Positions 38,019 through 47,510 of a stretch of DNA of 64,000 nt are shown piece after piece. Under the pieces are notes generated by a model. That model ran no database searches. It saw only the letters and a program-made list of their open reading frames with translations, and was not told the DNA's origin. The translations under genes were made by a program, and so were the position numbers. The DNA comes from Terriglobia bacterium (GTDB lineage: Bacteria; Acidobacteriota; Terriglobia; Bryobacterales; Bryobacteraceae): positions 1 to 64,000 of the forward strand of contig JAIQFK010000013.1 of NCBI GenBank assembly GCA_020073305.1, read 5' to 3'. The first letter of the stretch is position 1. Each line of letters starts with the position of its first letter.

Positions 38019-40073
38019 TCATTGAGTCACGGTGAAAAGCGAACTGACCATCGAACCCATCACTTCCCCGCGGTCGCTCTCAAGTCGAATCTGGCGCGCG
38101 CCGGCTGATGCGGAATTGAGGATCTGAACCGAGGCCGTGATCTCCGTGCCTGCAACGTTCACCTGGAAATTGCTGACTTCGATCGACTGATCTTCGGCGC
38201 CCATCCCTGGGCCCATGCCCCCGCCGCTCATCATGCCCCCGCCCATTCCGCCGCCTTGCATGCTAGCGGTGTGAAACTCAATGTTCTTCACTGTGCCCAG
38301 CGCGGAACCGTTGATCGTCAGAGTGAAGCTGGTTCCCACAGGGGCGGTATTCGGAGTGATCGACTGAACCAGCGGCAGTGTCCAGTTTCCTTCCCGTTCG
38401 GTATCGCGGGCATTCATGCGCGCGCTGATCGCATAGCTGGTCAGGTCTACCAGATCCACTGTGCCCGTGCCCTGTGCCATAACGAGCAACTGGTTCTTGG
38501 CCGCGTTTACCGCCAGCGCACGCGGCCCGGGATCCACGGCGACGGTCTTGATTACCTTTGCGGCCTTTACATCCACCACGGTTACGCCCGCAGTCATCTG
38601 ACTGGCGACATACGCCAGTCCGCCGCTGGTAACGACCGCTCCAGGGCCCATCGCATTCCAAAGCCCGACATCGACAGACGCAATTGCTTTGGTCGTGAGG
38701 TTCAGAAGCAGGATGCTCCCGGACATGGGGGCGGTAATCACCGCGGTATTGGTCGTGGGCGATATGGCCACCTCGTGCGGTCGCGATCCGGCAGGCAATG
38801 GAATCGTGCTGGTTGTGTAGTCTGTCAGATTGATGAGCGATATCGTTCCGGCTTGCATGTTCGCTACCACTGCCAGGTTCCCGTTCGCGGCGATACCGCT
38901 GGGACCGAATCCGACAGCCACAGTCGCCAGGACTACGCGTACGACGCTATCGATCATGCTGACCGTGCCACTTGCGCCATTGGTCACCAGCAGGCTTGTC
39001 CCTGAGAACACCACGTGGCTCGGATAATATCCCGTGGCAATCACGGCGACCGCTTGATTTTGCGAAAGATCGATCAGAGCCACCGCTGCCTGGCCACTGA
39101 GCGCCACTGCAGCGAGCGTACCCGCATCGTTCACTGCGACAGCGCGAGCTGCGGAGCCAGCCGGGAGCGTGATGGTGGCGGTGGTGCTATTCGAATCGAG
39201 CGAGAGGACACGCACCACGTCGTCGTTCTCGTCGGTGACCAGCACGCTGTTGTTCACCGCGTTGAAAGCCATGTAGCTGACTTCCATTCCGCGGCGCGCG
39301 TTGTCGGCCACCATCATGCCCGACCCCCAGCCGGGTATTCCCTGCATCATGGCGGTTGTGGGGAGAATCTCCATCGAAGTGACATTGCTGGTCTGCCCGC
39401 TCGAAGTCACGGTCAGCGGCGCCCTGCCGGCTCCAGCCATATTGGCGGGCAGCACGATGTTGACCTGTTGGAGTCCCGCGAAACCGGGAGCGGTCCCAAA
39501 GAACGTGACGTCGACCGGAAGACCGCCAATCGACACCGAGGGCTTCGCGGAAAGATCTAGTCCGGTCATGAAGATCGAAACCGGCGTTGGGTGCCCATTC
39601 GTAGTCACGCTGAATGGTCCTGGCTTCCACAGGGTGCCGTGCAGCATGGCTCCCTCGCCTACACCCATACCGTTCATCGCGAACACTCCCGGTCCGGACG
39701 GTGCAATCATCATCGACCCTGCGACGCTTTGCGAGCCATTCATGACCGTTACCTTCGCCGCGCCTGCCGCGGTGTTCTCGGGGACGATGAAGTTAATCTG
39801 GCCGGGTGAAGCGTACGACATCATGGCGGCTGCGCCGTTGATCAGGATCGAACACCGGCCGAGGGTGGTCGGAAGCTGGCCCGGAGCGATCCAGTTGCCT
39901 ATCATCGTCTGCAAGCAGAGATTCTCGCCGAACATGGCGGCAAACGATCCAGGAGCGAGCGGCTCTCCGGAATCGTAGGACGCGCCATTGACAATGCTCA
40001 CCTGCGCAAACGCTACGCACGGCCCAATGGTCATCGCAACGGCTAAAACAAAACCTACCTGCCAGATTCTCAC
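38019..40073 (-). CDS. Exported TIGR03437-like protein with a YVTN-type beta-propeller
   Basis: A 684-residue exported protein (signal peptide cleaved near AFAQ). Residues 25-230 hold a Solibacter-type domain: SIVNGASYDSGEPLAPGSFA, then ASPGQINFIVPENT and GLQQVNIVLP. Residues about 260-545 form a propeller of about six YVTN-like blades (for example NLAVVANMQAGTISLINLTD). The C-terminal IPT/TIG-like domain carries an unusual Gly-Met stretch of about 20 residues near 605-630. It is probably a cell-surface or periplasmic binding protein, function unknown. The gene is convergent with the ADOP permease and downstream of the efflux operon on the same strand, with 187 nt between. Confidence 0.75.
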   Translation of the reverse strand: MRIWQVGFVLAVAMTIGPCVAFAQVSIVNGASYDSGEPLAPGSFAAMFGENLCLQTMIGNWIAPGQLPTTLGRCSILINGAAAMMSYASPGQINFIVPENTAAGAAKVTVMNGSQSVAGSMMIAPSGPGVFAMNGMGVGEGAMLHGTLWKPGPFSVTTNGHPTPVSIFMTGLDLSAKPSVSIGGLPVDVTFFGTAPGFAGLQQVNIVLPANMAGAGRAPLTVTSSGQTSNVTSMEILPTTAMMQGIPGWGSGMMVADNARRGMEVSYMAFNAVNNSVLVTDENDDVVRVLSLDSNSTTATITLPAGSAARAVAVNDAGTLAAVALSGQAAVALIDLSQNQAVAVIATGYYPSHVVFSGTSLLVTNGASGTVSMIDSVVRVVLATVAVGFGPSGIAANGNLAVVANMQAGTISLINLTDYTTSTIPLPAGSRPHEVAISPTTNTAVITAPMSGSILLLNLTTKAIASVDVGLWNAMGPGAVVTSGGLAYVASQMTAGVTVVDVKAAKVIKTVAVDPGPRALAVNAAKNQLLVMAQGTGTVDLVDLTSYAISARMNARDTEREGNWTLPLVQSITPNTAPVGTSFTLTINGSALGTVKNIEFHTASMQGGGMGGGMMSGGGMGPGMGAEDQSIEVSNFQVNVAGTEITASVQILNSASAGARQIRLESDRGEVMGSMVSSLFTVTQ

Positions 40074-40260
40074 GGGACTCCTTTGGTACCAGACGGCTGG
40101 GCAATTCTGCGCCCAGATCCTGTTGGATGCGAGACTGGAGCTAAGTTCTTGAGTTCAAAAGGCTGGGGCGAGCCCGATGCCAGCCAACACCGCGTGGGGT
40201 ACTATCCCAGGAAGTGCCTGCTTCGTTCTCATCTGGGTCATTACACCCACCGGTACGGGT

Positions 40261-40461
40261 TCACCGAGCGCCGGCCGGCGGCACGCCCGCTTTTTTTAGG
40301 AACGTCATCATCGGACACCAGTCGGTAAATGCCGACTGAAACAGATTCAGTCCCACGAAAACCGTAAACAAGAACCAGGCCGGATGCACCCAGTAGCCCA
40401 GCGCAACACTGGCCATCACAAAGGCCCCGGCGATCATGCGCAAACAACGCTCGACGTTCAT
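40261..40461 (-). CDS. DUF2892 inner-membrane protein
   Basis: A 66-residue protein with two membrane helices. Typical DUF2892 features are the N-terminal NVERCLRMIAGAFVMAS, the mid-protein FVGLNLFQSAFTDWCP with a Cys-Pro pair, and a short tail. YgaP-type relatives pair this domain with rhodanese and are linked to sulfur or thiol chemistry; that link is family knowledge, not seen here. The ATG shares one base with the stop of the RND gene (TAATG), so it is the coupled last gene of the efflux operon. Confidence 0.85.
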   Translation of the reverse strand: MNVERCLRMIAGAFVMASVALGYWVHPAWFLFTVFVGLNLFQSAFTDWCPMMTFLKKAGVPPAGAR

Positions 40462-43400
40462 TACGACAACCTCCTTCGATTCACGACGAAATAAACAATA
40501 GGAACGGTCATGCGCGAGAGCGCGAGCGACGCGATTTCGCCCGCCATGAGCGCGATGGCCAAACCTTGAAAAATCGGATCAAACAGAATCACGCCTGCGC
40601 CCACCACCACCGCTGCCGCTGTCAGCAGCATGGGGCGGAAACGGATCGCGCCCGCATCGATGACGGCTTGCTCCAGTGGCAAGCCCTCCCGCAATCGCAA
40701 TTCAATGAAGTCAACCAGGATGATCGAGTTCCGAACCACAATGCCTGCGCCCGCGATGAAACCGATCATGGAGGTGGCCGTGAAGAATGCGCCCATCAGC
40801 CCGTGCGCCGGCAGAATGCCGACCAGAGAAAACGGAATCGCCGCCATGATCACCAGAGGCGTAACAAAAGACTGGAACCAGCCTACCACCAGCCCGTAGA
40901 TCAGGATCAACACGACGGCGAAGGCAAATCCGAGATCGCGGAATACTTCATAGGTAATGTGCCACTCGCCATCCCATTTCATCGAGTAGCGGCCGGCGTT
41001 CGTGGGCAGCGCCGCCATGTGTTGCTCGATCGCGTAGCCCTCGGGAATCGTGATGCGATCGATTTCCGGACCCGTCTTGAGCAGCGCATACACGGGGCTC
41101 TCGATCGAGCCTGCGACATCGGCCGTGACATAAATGACCGGCATCAGATTCTTATGGTAAATGCTTTTCTCCGCGACGACTTTTTCCGGCCGCACCAGTT
41201 CGCTCAACGCGACGGTCTCGCCATTGCGAGCCATGAGCTTCAGATTTCCGAGGCGATCGATGTCGGAACGGTTCCCCCGGTCGAGCCGCAGCGTGAGAGG
41301 CACATCTTCCTTTGCGGAGTCTACGTGCAGCAGGCCGGCCTGATATCCCGCCGACGCGATGGCAACCGCGCGCGCCACATCATCTTCTGAGATGCCGTTC
41401 AGCGCGGCTTTTTCGTTGTCCACGACGAGCCGGTACTTGGGCTGATCGTCTTCCACGTACCAGTCCACATCCACGATGCCATTGGTCCGGCGGAAGAGAT
41501 CGCGGATCTGGCGGGCGATGCGGATGCGGCCATCCGGATCGGGACCGTAGACTTCGGCCACCAGCGTCTGGAGCACCGGCGGCCCCGGCGGCACCTCCGC
41601 CACTTTGATGCGGGCGCCAAAGCGTTCCGCGATCGGAATGAGCCTCTGACGCACCTGCTTGGCGATCTCATGGCTCTGCAAATGCCGCTCACTTTTGTGC
41701 AGGAGGTTGACCTGTATGTCAGCCACGTTGGATCCGCGGCGCAAATAGTAGTGCCGTACCAGGCCGTTGAAGTTGTATGGCGAGGCCGTGCCCACGTACG
41801 TCTGTACGTTTACTACCTCGGGCTGCCGCTGGGTTTCGACGGCGAGAGCCTGCGTGACGCGCGCGGTTTGCTCGAGCGTCGTGCCATTCGGCATGTCCAC
41901 GATGACCTGAAACTCACTTTTGTTGTCGAAGGGCAGCATCTTCACTTTGACGAACGTGAAATACACCAGAGACATCGAGCCGAGGAGCAGAAAGAGAACC
42001 ATTCCCAGAAACCCCCAGCGCAAAACTGGCACATGCAGGAGGGTTCCCATGACCCGCCGGTAAAGCCGCGTGAGAGCGTCCTCCCGCTCTCCGGCCTCGT
42101 GCGTGGCGCCGGGTTTCAAGATGCGCACCGCGGCCCAAGGGGTCACGATGAACGCCACCAGCAGCGAAAAAACCATGGCCGCGCTCGCGCCGATGGGGAT
42201 GGGCCTCATGTACGGCCCCATCAACCCACCGACGAATGCCATGGGCAGGATCGCCGCCACCACCGTCAAGGTTGCCAGAATGGTCGGGTTTCCCACTTCA
42301 TCGATGGCTTCGATGGCGACGTCATAGGGCTGGCGGCCCCGGTTGCCCGGCACGCGCCAGTGCCGCGCAATGTTCTCGACCACCACGATGGCGTCGTCCA
42401 CCAGGATGCCGATGGAGAAAATGAGTGCGAATAGGGTAATGCGGTTGAGCGTGTAGCCGTAGAAGTAGAAGACAGCCAGGGTGAGAGCGAGCGTAACCGG
42501 GATGGCGAGAAAAACGATCAGCGACTCGCGCAGGCCCAGCGCGATGGCGATGAGAAGGCTTACCGATACGACCGCGATGAACATATGGAGTAGCAACTCG
42601 TTGGATTTGTCCGCCGCGGTTTCACCGTAGTGACGGGTGATGGAAACCGTGACATCGGAGGGAATCACGCTGCCCTTGAGTGGCTCGATGCGCGCGAGCA
42701 CATCCGCCGCAACTTTCACCGCGTTCGTTCCCTTGCGTTTCGAAATGGCAATTGTGACGGCCGGATAGAACTCGTGACCGGCCGAGTAACGGACGTATTC
42801 TCCCGGTTCTTCGCCGCCGTCGGTCACCTGGGCGACGTCGCGCACGAAAACCGGCTTGTCATGAACGGCCGCCACGACCACGTTCTGCACATCAGCCGCT
42901 GTGCGCAGAAACTCACCCGTTTCGAGCAGGTACTCCTGGTTGGCACTGGCGAAATGTCCCGATGGCAGCCGACGGTTCGAAAGGCCGAGCGCGCCGGCCA
43001 CCTGTAACGGCGAGAGCGAGTAAGCGGCCAGCCGTGCGGGATCGACGGTAATCCGGATCTCGCGTCGCTCGCCGCCGATCAGCGCAACCGCGGAAACATC
43101 CGGCGTCTGCTTGATCGTATCGTGTACCTGCGCCGCGATCCGCCGCAGCTCGAAATCGCCGTAGCGTTTGCTCCACAGGGTCAGCGCCAGGATGGGCACA
43201 TCATCGATCGAGCGCGGCTTCACCAGCGGCGGCGAAGCGCCGGGCGGGATCAGGTCCATGTTGGCGTAGAGCTTCTGATTGAGCCGGACGATGCTCTTCT
43301 CTTCGTCCTGGCCTACCAGAAACCGCACCACCGCCATGGACATGCCGGGGCTGGACGTTGAATAGATGTACTCGACGCCGGGGATCTCCCACAGCAGTTT

Positions 43401-43631
43401 TTCCATTGGTTTGGTGACGCGTTCTTCCACCTCGCGGGCGGAGGCCCCGGGCATCTGGACGAACACGTCGATCATAGGCACGATGATCTGCGGCTCTTCT
43501 TCGCGCGGTAGTTTCCATACGGCGAGTGCGCCAATGAGCAGCGATGACACGATAATGAGCGGCGTGAGCTTAGAGGAGACCCACGTGCGCGCGAAGCGGC
43601 CCGCAGGACCAAGATGGCGCTCCGGGCTCAC
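40461..43631 (-). CDS. RND efflux transporter permease (AcrB/HAE-like)
   Basis: A 1056-residue proton-driven pump of the inner membrane. Two repeats each have one helix, a large periplasmic porter loop and further helices. Helix 4 contains [17 protein letters not shown], with the Asp pair of the HAE family rather than the pattern of heavy-metal CusA types. The N-terminus [20 protein letters not shown] and [15 protein letters not shown] are typical. It pairs with the MFP and TolC genes upstream in the operon, overlapping the MFP stop by 4 nt. The substrate cannot be read from sequence. Confidence 0.93.
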   Translation of the reverse strand: MSPERHLGPAGRFARTWVSSKLTPLIIVSSLLIGALAVWKLPREEEPQIIVPMIDVFVQMPGASAREVEERVTKPMEKLLWEIPGVEYIYSTSSPGMSMAVVRFLVGQDEEKSIVRLNQKLYANMDLIPPGASPPLVKPRSIDDVPILALTLWSKRYGDFELRRIAAQVHDTIKQTPDVSAVALIGGERREIRITVDPARLAAYSLSPLQVAGALGLSNRRLPSGHFASANQEYLLETGEFLRTAADVQNVVVAAVHDKPVFVRDVAQVTDGGEEPGEYVRYSAGHEFYPAVTIAISKRKGTNAVKVAADVLARIEPLKGSVIPSDVTVSITRHYGETAADKSNELLLHMFIAVVSVSLLIAIALGLRESLIVFLAIPVTLALTLAVFYFYGYTLNRITLFALIFSIGILVDDAIVVVENIARHWRVPGNRGRQPYDVAIEAIDEVGNPTILATLTVVAAILPMAFVGGLMGPYMRPIPIGASAAMVFSLLVAFIVTPWAAVRILKPGATHEAGEREDALTRLYRRVMGTLLHVPVLRWGFLGMVLFLLLGSMSLVYFTFVKVKMLPFDNKSEFQVIVDMPNGTTLEQTARVTQALAVETQRQPEVVNVQTYVGTASPYNFNGLVRHYYLRRGSNVADIQVNLLHKSERHLQSHEIAKQVRQRLIPIAERFGARIKVAEVPPGPPVLQTLVAEVYGPDPDGRIRIARQIRDLFRRTNGIVDVDWYVEDDQPKYRLVVDNEKAALNGISEDDVARAVAIASAGYQAGLLHVDSAKEDVPLTLRLDRGNRSDIDRLGNLKLMARNGETVALSELVRPEKVVAEKSIYHKNLMPVIYVTADVAGSIESPVYALLKTGPEIDRITIPEGYAIEQHMAALPTNAGRYSMKWDGEWHITYEVFRDLGFAFAVVLILIYGLVVGWFQSFVTPLVIMAAIPFSLVGILPAHGLMGAFFTATSMIGFIAGAGIVVRNSIILVDFIELRLREGLPLEQAVIDAGAIRFRPMLLTAAAVVVGAGVILFDPIFQGLAIALMAGEIASLALSRMTVPIVYFVVNRRRLS

Positions 43632-44770
43632 TGCCGGATCTCGACTTTCGCGCCGTCGGCAAGCACAGCCGGGATCGGCGAGATCACCTGTTCGCCGGCG
43701 GTGAGGCCGGAAAGTACCTCCGCTCGATCCGCCCTTTTTCGGCCGATGGTGACGATGCGCATACGGGCCGCGCCGTTTTCGGCGACGTACACGGTTTGCA
43801 GTTGGCCGCGCTCCATCACGGCCGTGGACGGCACAGCCAGAACTGCCCGGTTACCCAGAGGGAACCGGGCGCGCCCGAAGATACCAGATCGCAGTTGCGG
43901 GATAGCCGGCAGATCGATCTTCACCAAATACGTGCGGGAGGCAGCGTCGACCGAGGGCACGATTTCACCAATCTTCGCCTCCAACGTTCGGTCCAGCGCA
44001 TCCAGAGTCACCATCACTTTGCTGCCGCGGCGAATGACAGCGAGCCGCGATTCCTCGATGGGAACCTCGAGCCGGTATGCTCCTTCGCGCTCGATGGTGA
44101 GCAACGGTGCGCCGGGCGTGGCCAGATTGCCCGGTTCCACTGACTTTGCCGTGACGACGCCCGCAAACGGCGCGCGGAGTTGCGCGTAACCACGCTGGAT
44201 CTCGGCTGCGCGGCGTTCCTGCTCTGCCTGGGCGATTCTGGCAGTCCGTTGCACGCGCTTGGATTCCGCCATGGCGTACGCAGCTTCGGCCCCTTTCAGC
44301 CGCGCGGCCGCTTCGTCGTACTCCTGATTCGAAATGGACTTGCTCGCGAAAAGATCGCTCATGCGTTTGAACGTCATCCGGACCAGCTCCAGGTTGGCCT
44401 TGGCTGCCGCCACGCCGTTCTCCGCCTCGGGCATCGCGCTGCGAGCTTCGTCACGGCCGGCATCCGCGCGGAGATAATTGGCTTCCAGGTCGGCGGCGTC
44501 GAGCGCGACAAGCAACTGACCCGCGCTCACATGGTCGCCAACGCTCGCATGTACCTCGCGCACATAGCCCATGACCTTGCTGGACAGCACCGCGGTGGTC
44601 CGCGCTCGAACCGTGCCCATAGCCTCGTACTCTTCCGGCCAAGACTCGGCCGCGACGGTCGCGGTCTTCACCGCAACCGCTGCGCCGTCAGCTTCTATCT
44701 TGCGTGGAGGCTCGCCACAGCCTGCGAGCCATAGCACAGGTACAGACAGAACAAGCGGCGCTTTCATCAA
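43628..44770 (-). CDS. RND periplasmic adaptor (HlyD/AcrA-type MFP)
   Basis: A 380-residue adaptor with a lipoprotein-type signal: LAGCGEPP gives a lipobox with Cys18. The barrel-sandwich halves are [20 protein letters not shown] and [20 protein letters not shown], flanking a long helical hairpin (about 95-175) rich in Ala, Glu and Arg. Beta-barrel and membrane-proximal domains follow. It bridges the RND pump to the outer-membrane channel. It overlaps the TolC-like gene and the RND gene by 4 nt each (ATGA). Confidence 0.92.
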   Translation of the reverse strand: MMKAPLVLSVPVLWLAGCGEPPRKIEADGAAVAVKTATVAAESWPEEYEAMGTVRARTTAVLSSKVMGYVREVHASVGDHVSAGQLLVALDAADLEANYLRADAGRDEARSAMPEAENGVAAAKANLELVRMTFKRMSDLFASKSISNQEYDEAAARLKGAEAAYAMAESKRVQRTARIAQAEQERRAAEIQRGYAQLRAPFAGVVTAKSVEPGNLATPGAPLLTIEREGAYRLEVPIEESRLAVIRRGSKVMVTLDALDRTLEAKIGEIVPSVDAASRTYLVKIDLPAIPQLRSGIFGRARFPLGNRAVLAVPSTAVMERGQLQTVYVAENGAARMRIVTIGRKRADRAEVLSGLTAGEQVISPIPAVLADGAKVEIRQ

Positions 44771-46101
44771 TTGAGTACCTCCGAATCAGGCGACAGAGTG
44801 CCGGCCGCCCTTTCCAACATCGCGCCGGCGACGCGTTGATCGTTGATCGCCGCGAGATAGCGCGTCTTGGCTTCGAGCACCGCGGTTTCGTTGCGTAGCA
44901 GGTCGGTCACGTTATTGAGGCCACCGGCGTAACGGTTCTGCGTGATGCGCAGGCTCTCCTGGGCCTCTTCGACCGCGGCCCGTGCCACTTCAATGCGCTG
45001 GGTCGCGGCCCGCAGATCGGCCCAGGCGCGGCGCACCTCCAGACGAATCGCCGAGCTGGCCCGTTCCTCCTCAGCCCGCGAGCGTCGCAGGAGGTGCCCG
45101 GTTTCCTCGATGCGGGCCTTATCGCCAAACCCGTTGAAGAGATTCCACCGGACCGAGACCGATGCCAGCCAGTTGCCACCCGCGCGGCCGGCGAACTGCT
45201 GGCGGTCCTCTTCGATGGCCGCATGGAATCCCACTTGGGGCAGCAGGTTGGATCGTGCCGCACTCGCTTGCGTTTCCGACAGGCTGGTGGCCAGCTTCGC
45301 CTCGCGCGCTTCGGGACGCTCGTCGACCGCCTTGCGCTCGTATTGTTCGAGCGAGATGTCCGGCACGTCCGTCGGAGCCAGAGCGGTCGTCAGGCTGTGC
45401 ACCGTATCGAGCGGCAGACCCAGTACATCATTCAGCGCGGCTCGGGCCACATCCAGATCGGCCGCGCGGCGGATCTGCTGTTCCGTGACTGCTGCCAGGT
45501 GCACGCGAATCGACAGCACGTCGACGTCGGTCGACATGCCGGCAGCGCGCACGGCTTCGGCGCGCTTCAGATCGGCTTCGGCCGAGCGCACCGCTTCCTT
45601 GGCGGCCGCCAGGTTTTCGCCGCTGAGTACGACCGCACAATACGCGCTGACCACGCCGGTGATCACATCCTGTTCCGTGCGGCGTCCCTCTTCTCCCGAC
45701 ACGCTTTGCATCAAACCGGCCGAACGTGTTGCGTGGCGTAACTGGCCGGCATCATAGATCGTCTGGTCGAAACTGAGCTGCGACTGGAAATTGTTCAGCG
45801 CATTCGGCTGGTTCAGCGCGCCAAGGTCGAAATTGTTTTCCGTAAACTGATGCTGCGTCAGGAGCGAACCGAAGACAAATACCGGATTATCACTACGCGT
45901 AACGGATTCCGAGTAGTTCAATCGAGGCAGCCAGCCGCTTTTCGCCTGATTGACGCGCGCACCGGCGGCCTGCCTTCCCGCGGCGGCAGCTTGGATCGAC
46001 TTATTATGGTCGAGCGCTATGCGAACGGCGTCCCGCACAGACAGCGGATCTTGCGCATGAAGGGGTGCGAGCAGCCCCAGGTACAGGAATTTCTTGAGCA
46101 T
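44767..46101 (-). CDS. TolC-like outer-membrane efflux protein
   Basis: A 444-residue channel protein. The ATG at 46101 starts a short signal peptide (MLKKFLYLGLLAPLHAQ); the frame is open upstream, but that part overlaps the promoter. Two OEP repeats of long helices are seen, with LSVRDAVRIALDHNKSIQAA at the start of the first and RYAGGLNNVTDLLRNETAVL in the second. It forms the outer-membrane duct for the RND pump. GAGAGG stands just before the ATG, and the ECF-type promoter element ends 16 nt upstream, so the leader is very short. Confidence 0.9.
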   Translation of the reverse strand: MLKKFLYLGLLAPLHAQDPLSVRDAVRIALDHNKSIQAAAAGRQAAGARVNQAKSGWLPRLNYSESVTRSDNPVFVFGSLLTQHQFTENNFDLGALNQPNALNNFQSQLSFDQTIYDAGQLRHATRSAGLMQSVSGEEGRRTEQDVITGVVSAYCAVVLSGENLAAAKEAVRSAEADLKRAEAVRAAGMSTDVDVLSIRVHLAAVTEQQIRRAADLDVARAALNDVLGLPLDTVHSLTTALAPTDVPDISLEQYERKAVDERPEAREAKLATSLSETQASAARSNLLPQVGFHAAIEEDRQQFAGRAGGNWLASVSVRWNLFNGFGDKARIEETGHLLRRSRAEEERASSAIRLEVRRAWADLRAATQRIEVARAAVEEAQESLRITQNRYAGGLNNVTDLLRNETAVLEAKTRYLAAINDQRVAGAMLERAAGTLSPDSEVLN

Positions 46102-46117
46102 CGGCCTCTCGTGTTTG

Positions 46118-46146
46118 AAGATGCAGTTTGCGCCAGCAGGTGACAA
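46118..46146 (-). promoter_or_regulatory. ECF-type promoter element, copy A (efflux operon)
   Basis: On the minus strand TTGTCACC (46146-46139) is followed after exactly 12 nt by CTGCATCTT (46126-46118). Copies B and C have the same two blocks and spacing. The block order and distance (TTGTCA, 17 nt, CATCTT) fit -35 and -10 elements. Transcription should start about 8-10 nt before the TolC-like ATG. Confidence 0.7.
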
Positions 46147-46335
46147 GCGGCGTTTCGCTGCCAGAAAATAGGTTGCAGATATTATGTGCTCAAGGGAGGC
46201 GAAGCGTCTCGCGTGCCGATGGAACAGGCGATTTGCGGGCGCCCCTTGATGGATTGACTTGGATCACCGCTTGATGGGACGCACTTTACCTGTACTTTCG
46301 TCGTGCCGGGACCCGGCATCGCAATGGCCGGACAT

Positions 46336-46425
46336 TCACGTGGGCACGCCGAGCGAAGGCAAAACCCAACGCATTACCGCGAAATAAACACCGGCTAGAA
46401 GCAAGATGGTGATCCACTCGGCCAT
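46336..46425 (-). CDS. Membrane microprotein (29 aa)
   Basis: A 29-codon frame preceded by a near-perfect ribosome site (GGAGGAGG, 5 nt before the ATG). The protein is one membrane helix (EWITILLLAGVYFAVMRWVL) with a short tail, PSLGVPT. Element copy B lies about 60 nt upstream, giving a short leader. The stop is 235 nt before the efflux operon start on the same strand. Small single-span proteins often bind and tune larger transporters such as RND pumps (AcrZ in E. coli), so pump partnership is a reasonable inference. I know no named family. Confidence 0.7.
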   Translation of the reverse strand: MAEWITILLLAGVYFAVMRWVLPSLGVPT

Positions 46426-46487
46426 TCAGGCCTCCTCCGGCGGCTCGTTCGGATGGTGCTTCACGGTTAGTCCGCCCTTCTGTTTGA

Positions 46488-46516
46488 AGGATACAGTTTG
46501 TAACAAAAGGTGACAA
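46488..46516 (-). promoter_or_regulatory. ECF-type promoter element, copy B (microprotein)
   Basis: On the minus strand TTGTCACC (46516-46509), 12 nt, CTGTATCCT (46496-46488). Similarity to copy A extends into the flanks (both have ACAAACTG- or GCAAACTG-type spacer ends and TTCAAACA after the -10). It is divergent from copy C; their -35 blocks are 19 bp apart and form an 11-bp perfect inverted repeat, 46506-46516 with 46536-46546. Confidence 0.7.
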
Positions 46517-46535
46517 GATTCTGCCTGAGCCGCCG

Positions 46536-46564
46536 TTGTCACCTTTCCCGGTCTACTGCATCTT
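46536..46564 (+). promoter_or_regulatory. ECF-type promoter element, copy C (sigma factor gene)
   Basis: TTGTCACC (46536-46543), 12 nt, CTGCATCTT (46556-46564), facing the sigma factor gene. It implies that the sigma factor drives its own gene. The predicted start of transcription near 46571 gives a leader of about 50 nt. Confidence 0.7.
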
Positions 46565-46620
46565 GAGCACTGAGTGATGCGCCAAGCGGTCGGATACAAT
46601 GATGGCGGCGGAATCCACCC

Positions 46621-47238
46621 TTGGAACGAGCGGCGGAAATCGAGTTGGCGCGCCAGTTGCTCGCCGGCACGCCGGAAGCGTTCGACCGGTTTGTCGATCA
46701 CTTCCGGGCAAAGATTTTTCACTATAGCCGGATAATGTGCGGCCATCGCGAGGACGCGGAAGAGGTGGTGCAGGAGACGTTGCTCAGGGTTTTTGAAAAT
46801 TTTGGCCAACTCCGCGAGCCTGAACACGTCCGCGCGTGGGTGTTCCGCATCGCAAAGAATGCCTGTCTGATCAAGCGGCGCAAAAGCGTCTATGCGCCCC
46901 AGCAGGAACTCTCGCTCGACGAGCTGATGCCGGCGAGGGCACCGGGTGGGGATCCGATGAAGATCGAGATTGCAGACTGGTCGGGTCTTCCTGAAGACGA
47001 GGTGTTGCGCTCGGAGCTGCAGCACGTTCTTGAAGACGCCATTGCGAACATGCCGGAAATCTATCGTTCGGTCATGTTGCTGCGCGACGTGGAGGAGCTT
47101 TCCACCGAAGATACCGCCCAGGTTCTGGATCTGAATACGGATGCCGTCAAGACCAGACTGCACCGCGCCCGGCTCCTGGCCCGCAAGCAGATCGACACCT
47201 ATCTTCGCGCCAACGGACAGGCCGTGGAGAGGAATTGA
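46621..47238 (+). CDS. ECF-family RNA polymerase sigma factor
   Basis: A 205-residue sigma factor with only regions 2 and 4. Region 2 is about residues 20-90, with EDAEEVVQETLLRVFENF and EHVRAWVFRIAKNACL. Region 4 is about 135-190, with MPEIYRSVMLLRDVEELSTE and DAVKTRLHRARLLAR as the DNA-binding helix-turn-helix. The frame opens with TTG at 46621; no in-frame ATG exists before a stop upstream, and the ribosome site is weak. The stop shares a base with the anti-sigma ATG (TGATG). It is divergent from the microprotein and efflux genes and is the presumed reader of the TTGTCACC-N12-CTGYATCYT elements. Confidence 0.92.
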   Translation: MERAAEIELARQLLAGTPEAFDRFVDHFRAKIFHYSRIMCGHREDAEEVVQETLLRVFENFGQLREPEHVRAWVFRIAKNACLIKRRKSVYAPQQELSLDELMPARAPGGDPMKIEIADWSGLPEDEVLRSELQHVLEDAIANMPEIYRSVMLLRDVEELSTEDTAQVLDLNTDAVKTRLHRARLLARKQIDTYLRANGQAVERN

Positions 47239-47510
47239 TGGCCACCCATCGGCACGACGAAAACTGCCAGAGGATGTTCGCTCTGCTCTCCGAGTATCTC
47301 GACCTGGAACTTCCCGCCGAAACGTGCCAGGAAATGGATGCGCATATTGCCGGCTGTGGGCCGTGTGCTGCGTTTACGGCAAGCCTTCGCAAGACCATCG
47401 AGCTTTGCCGGGAGTACCGGCCACAAGAACTGCCGGATCCCATCGCGCGCGATGCCCGTCAGAAACTGCTCGAAGCGTACCAGAAGATGCTCGCCGGCCG
47501 CCGGTCCTGA
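47238..47510 (+). CDS. Soluble zinc-binding anti-sigma factor (ZAS, RsrA-like)
   Basis: A 90-residue protein without membrane helices. His36-x3-Cys40-x2-Cys43 (HIAGCGPC) is the ZAS zinc motif, and Cys10 is placed to be the fourth ligand. The spacing of these four residues closely follows the ligand set described for RsrA. ZAS proteins hold their sigma factor until zinc is lost or thiols are oxidised. The ATG at 47238 overlaps the sigma stop and has AGAGGA upstream. The lack of a membrane anchor points to a cytosolic redox, electrophile or metal signal. Confidence 0.85.
   Translation: MATHRHDENCQRMFALLSEYLDLELPAETCQEMDAHIAGCGPCAAFTASLRKTIELCREYRPQELPDPIARDARQKLLEAYQKMLAGRRS

Noticed and set aside
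40097-40116. Inverted repeat CTGGGC/GCCCAG between the efflux operon and the TIGR03437 gene
   Set aside because: Only 6 bp with no T-run on either strand, so not called a terminator.
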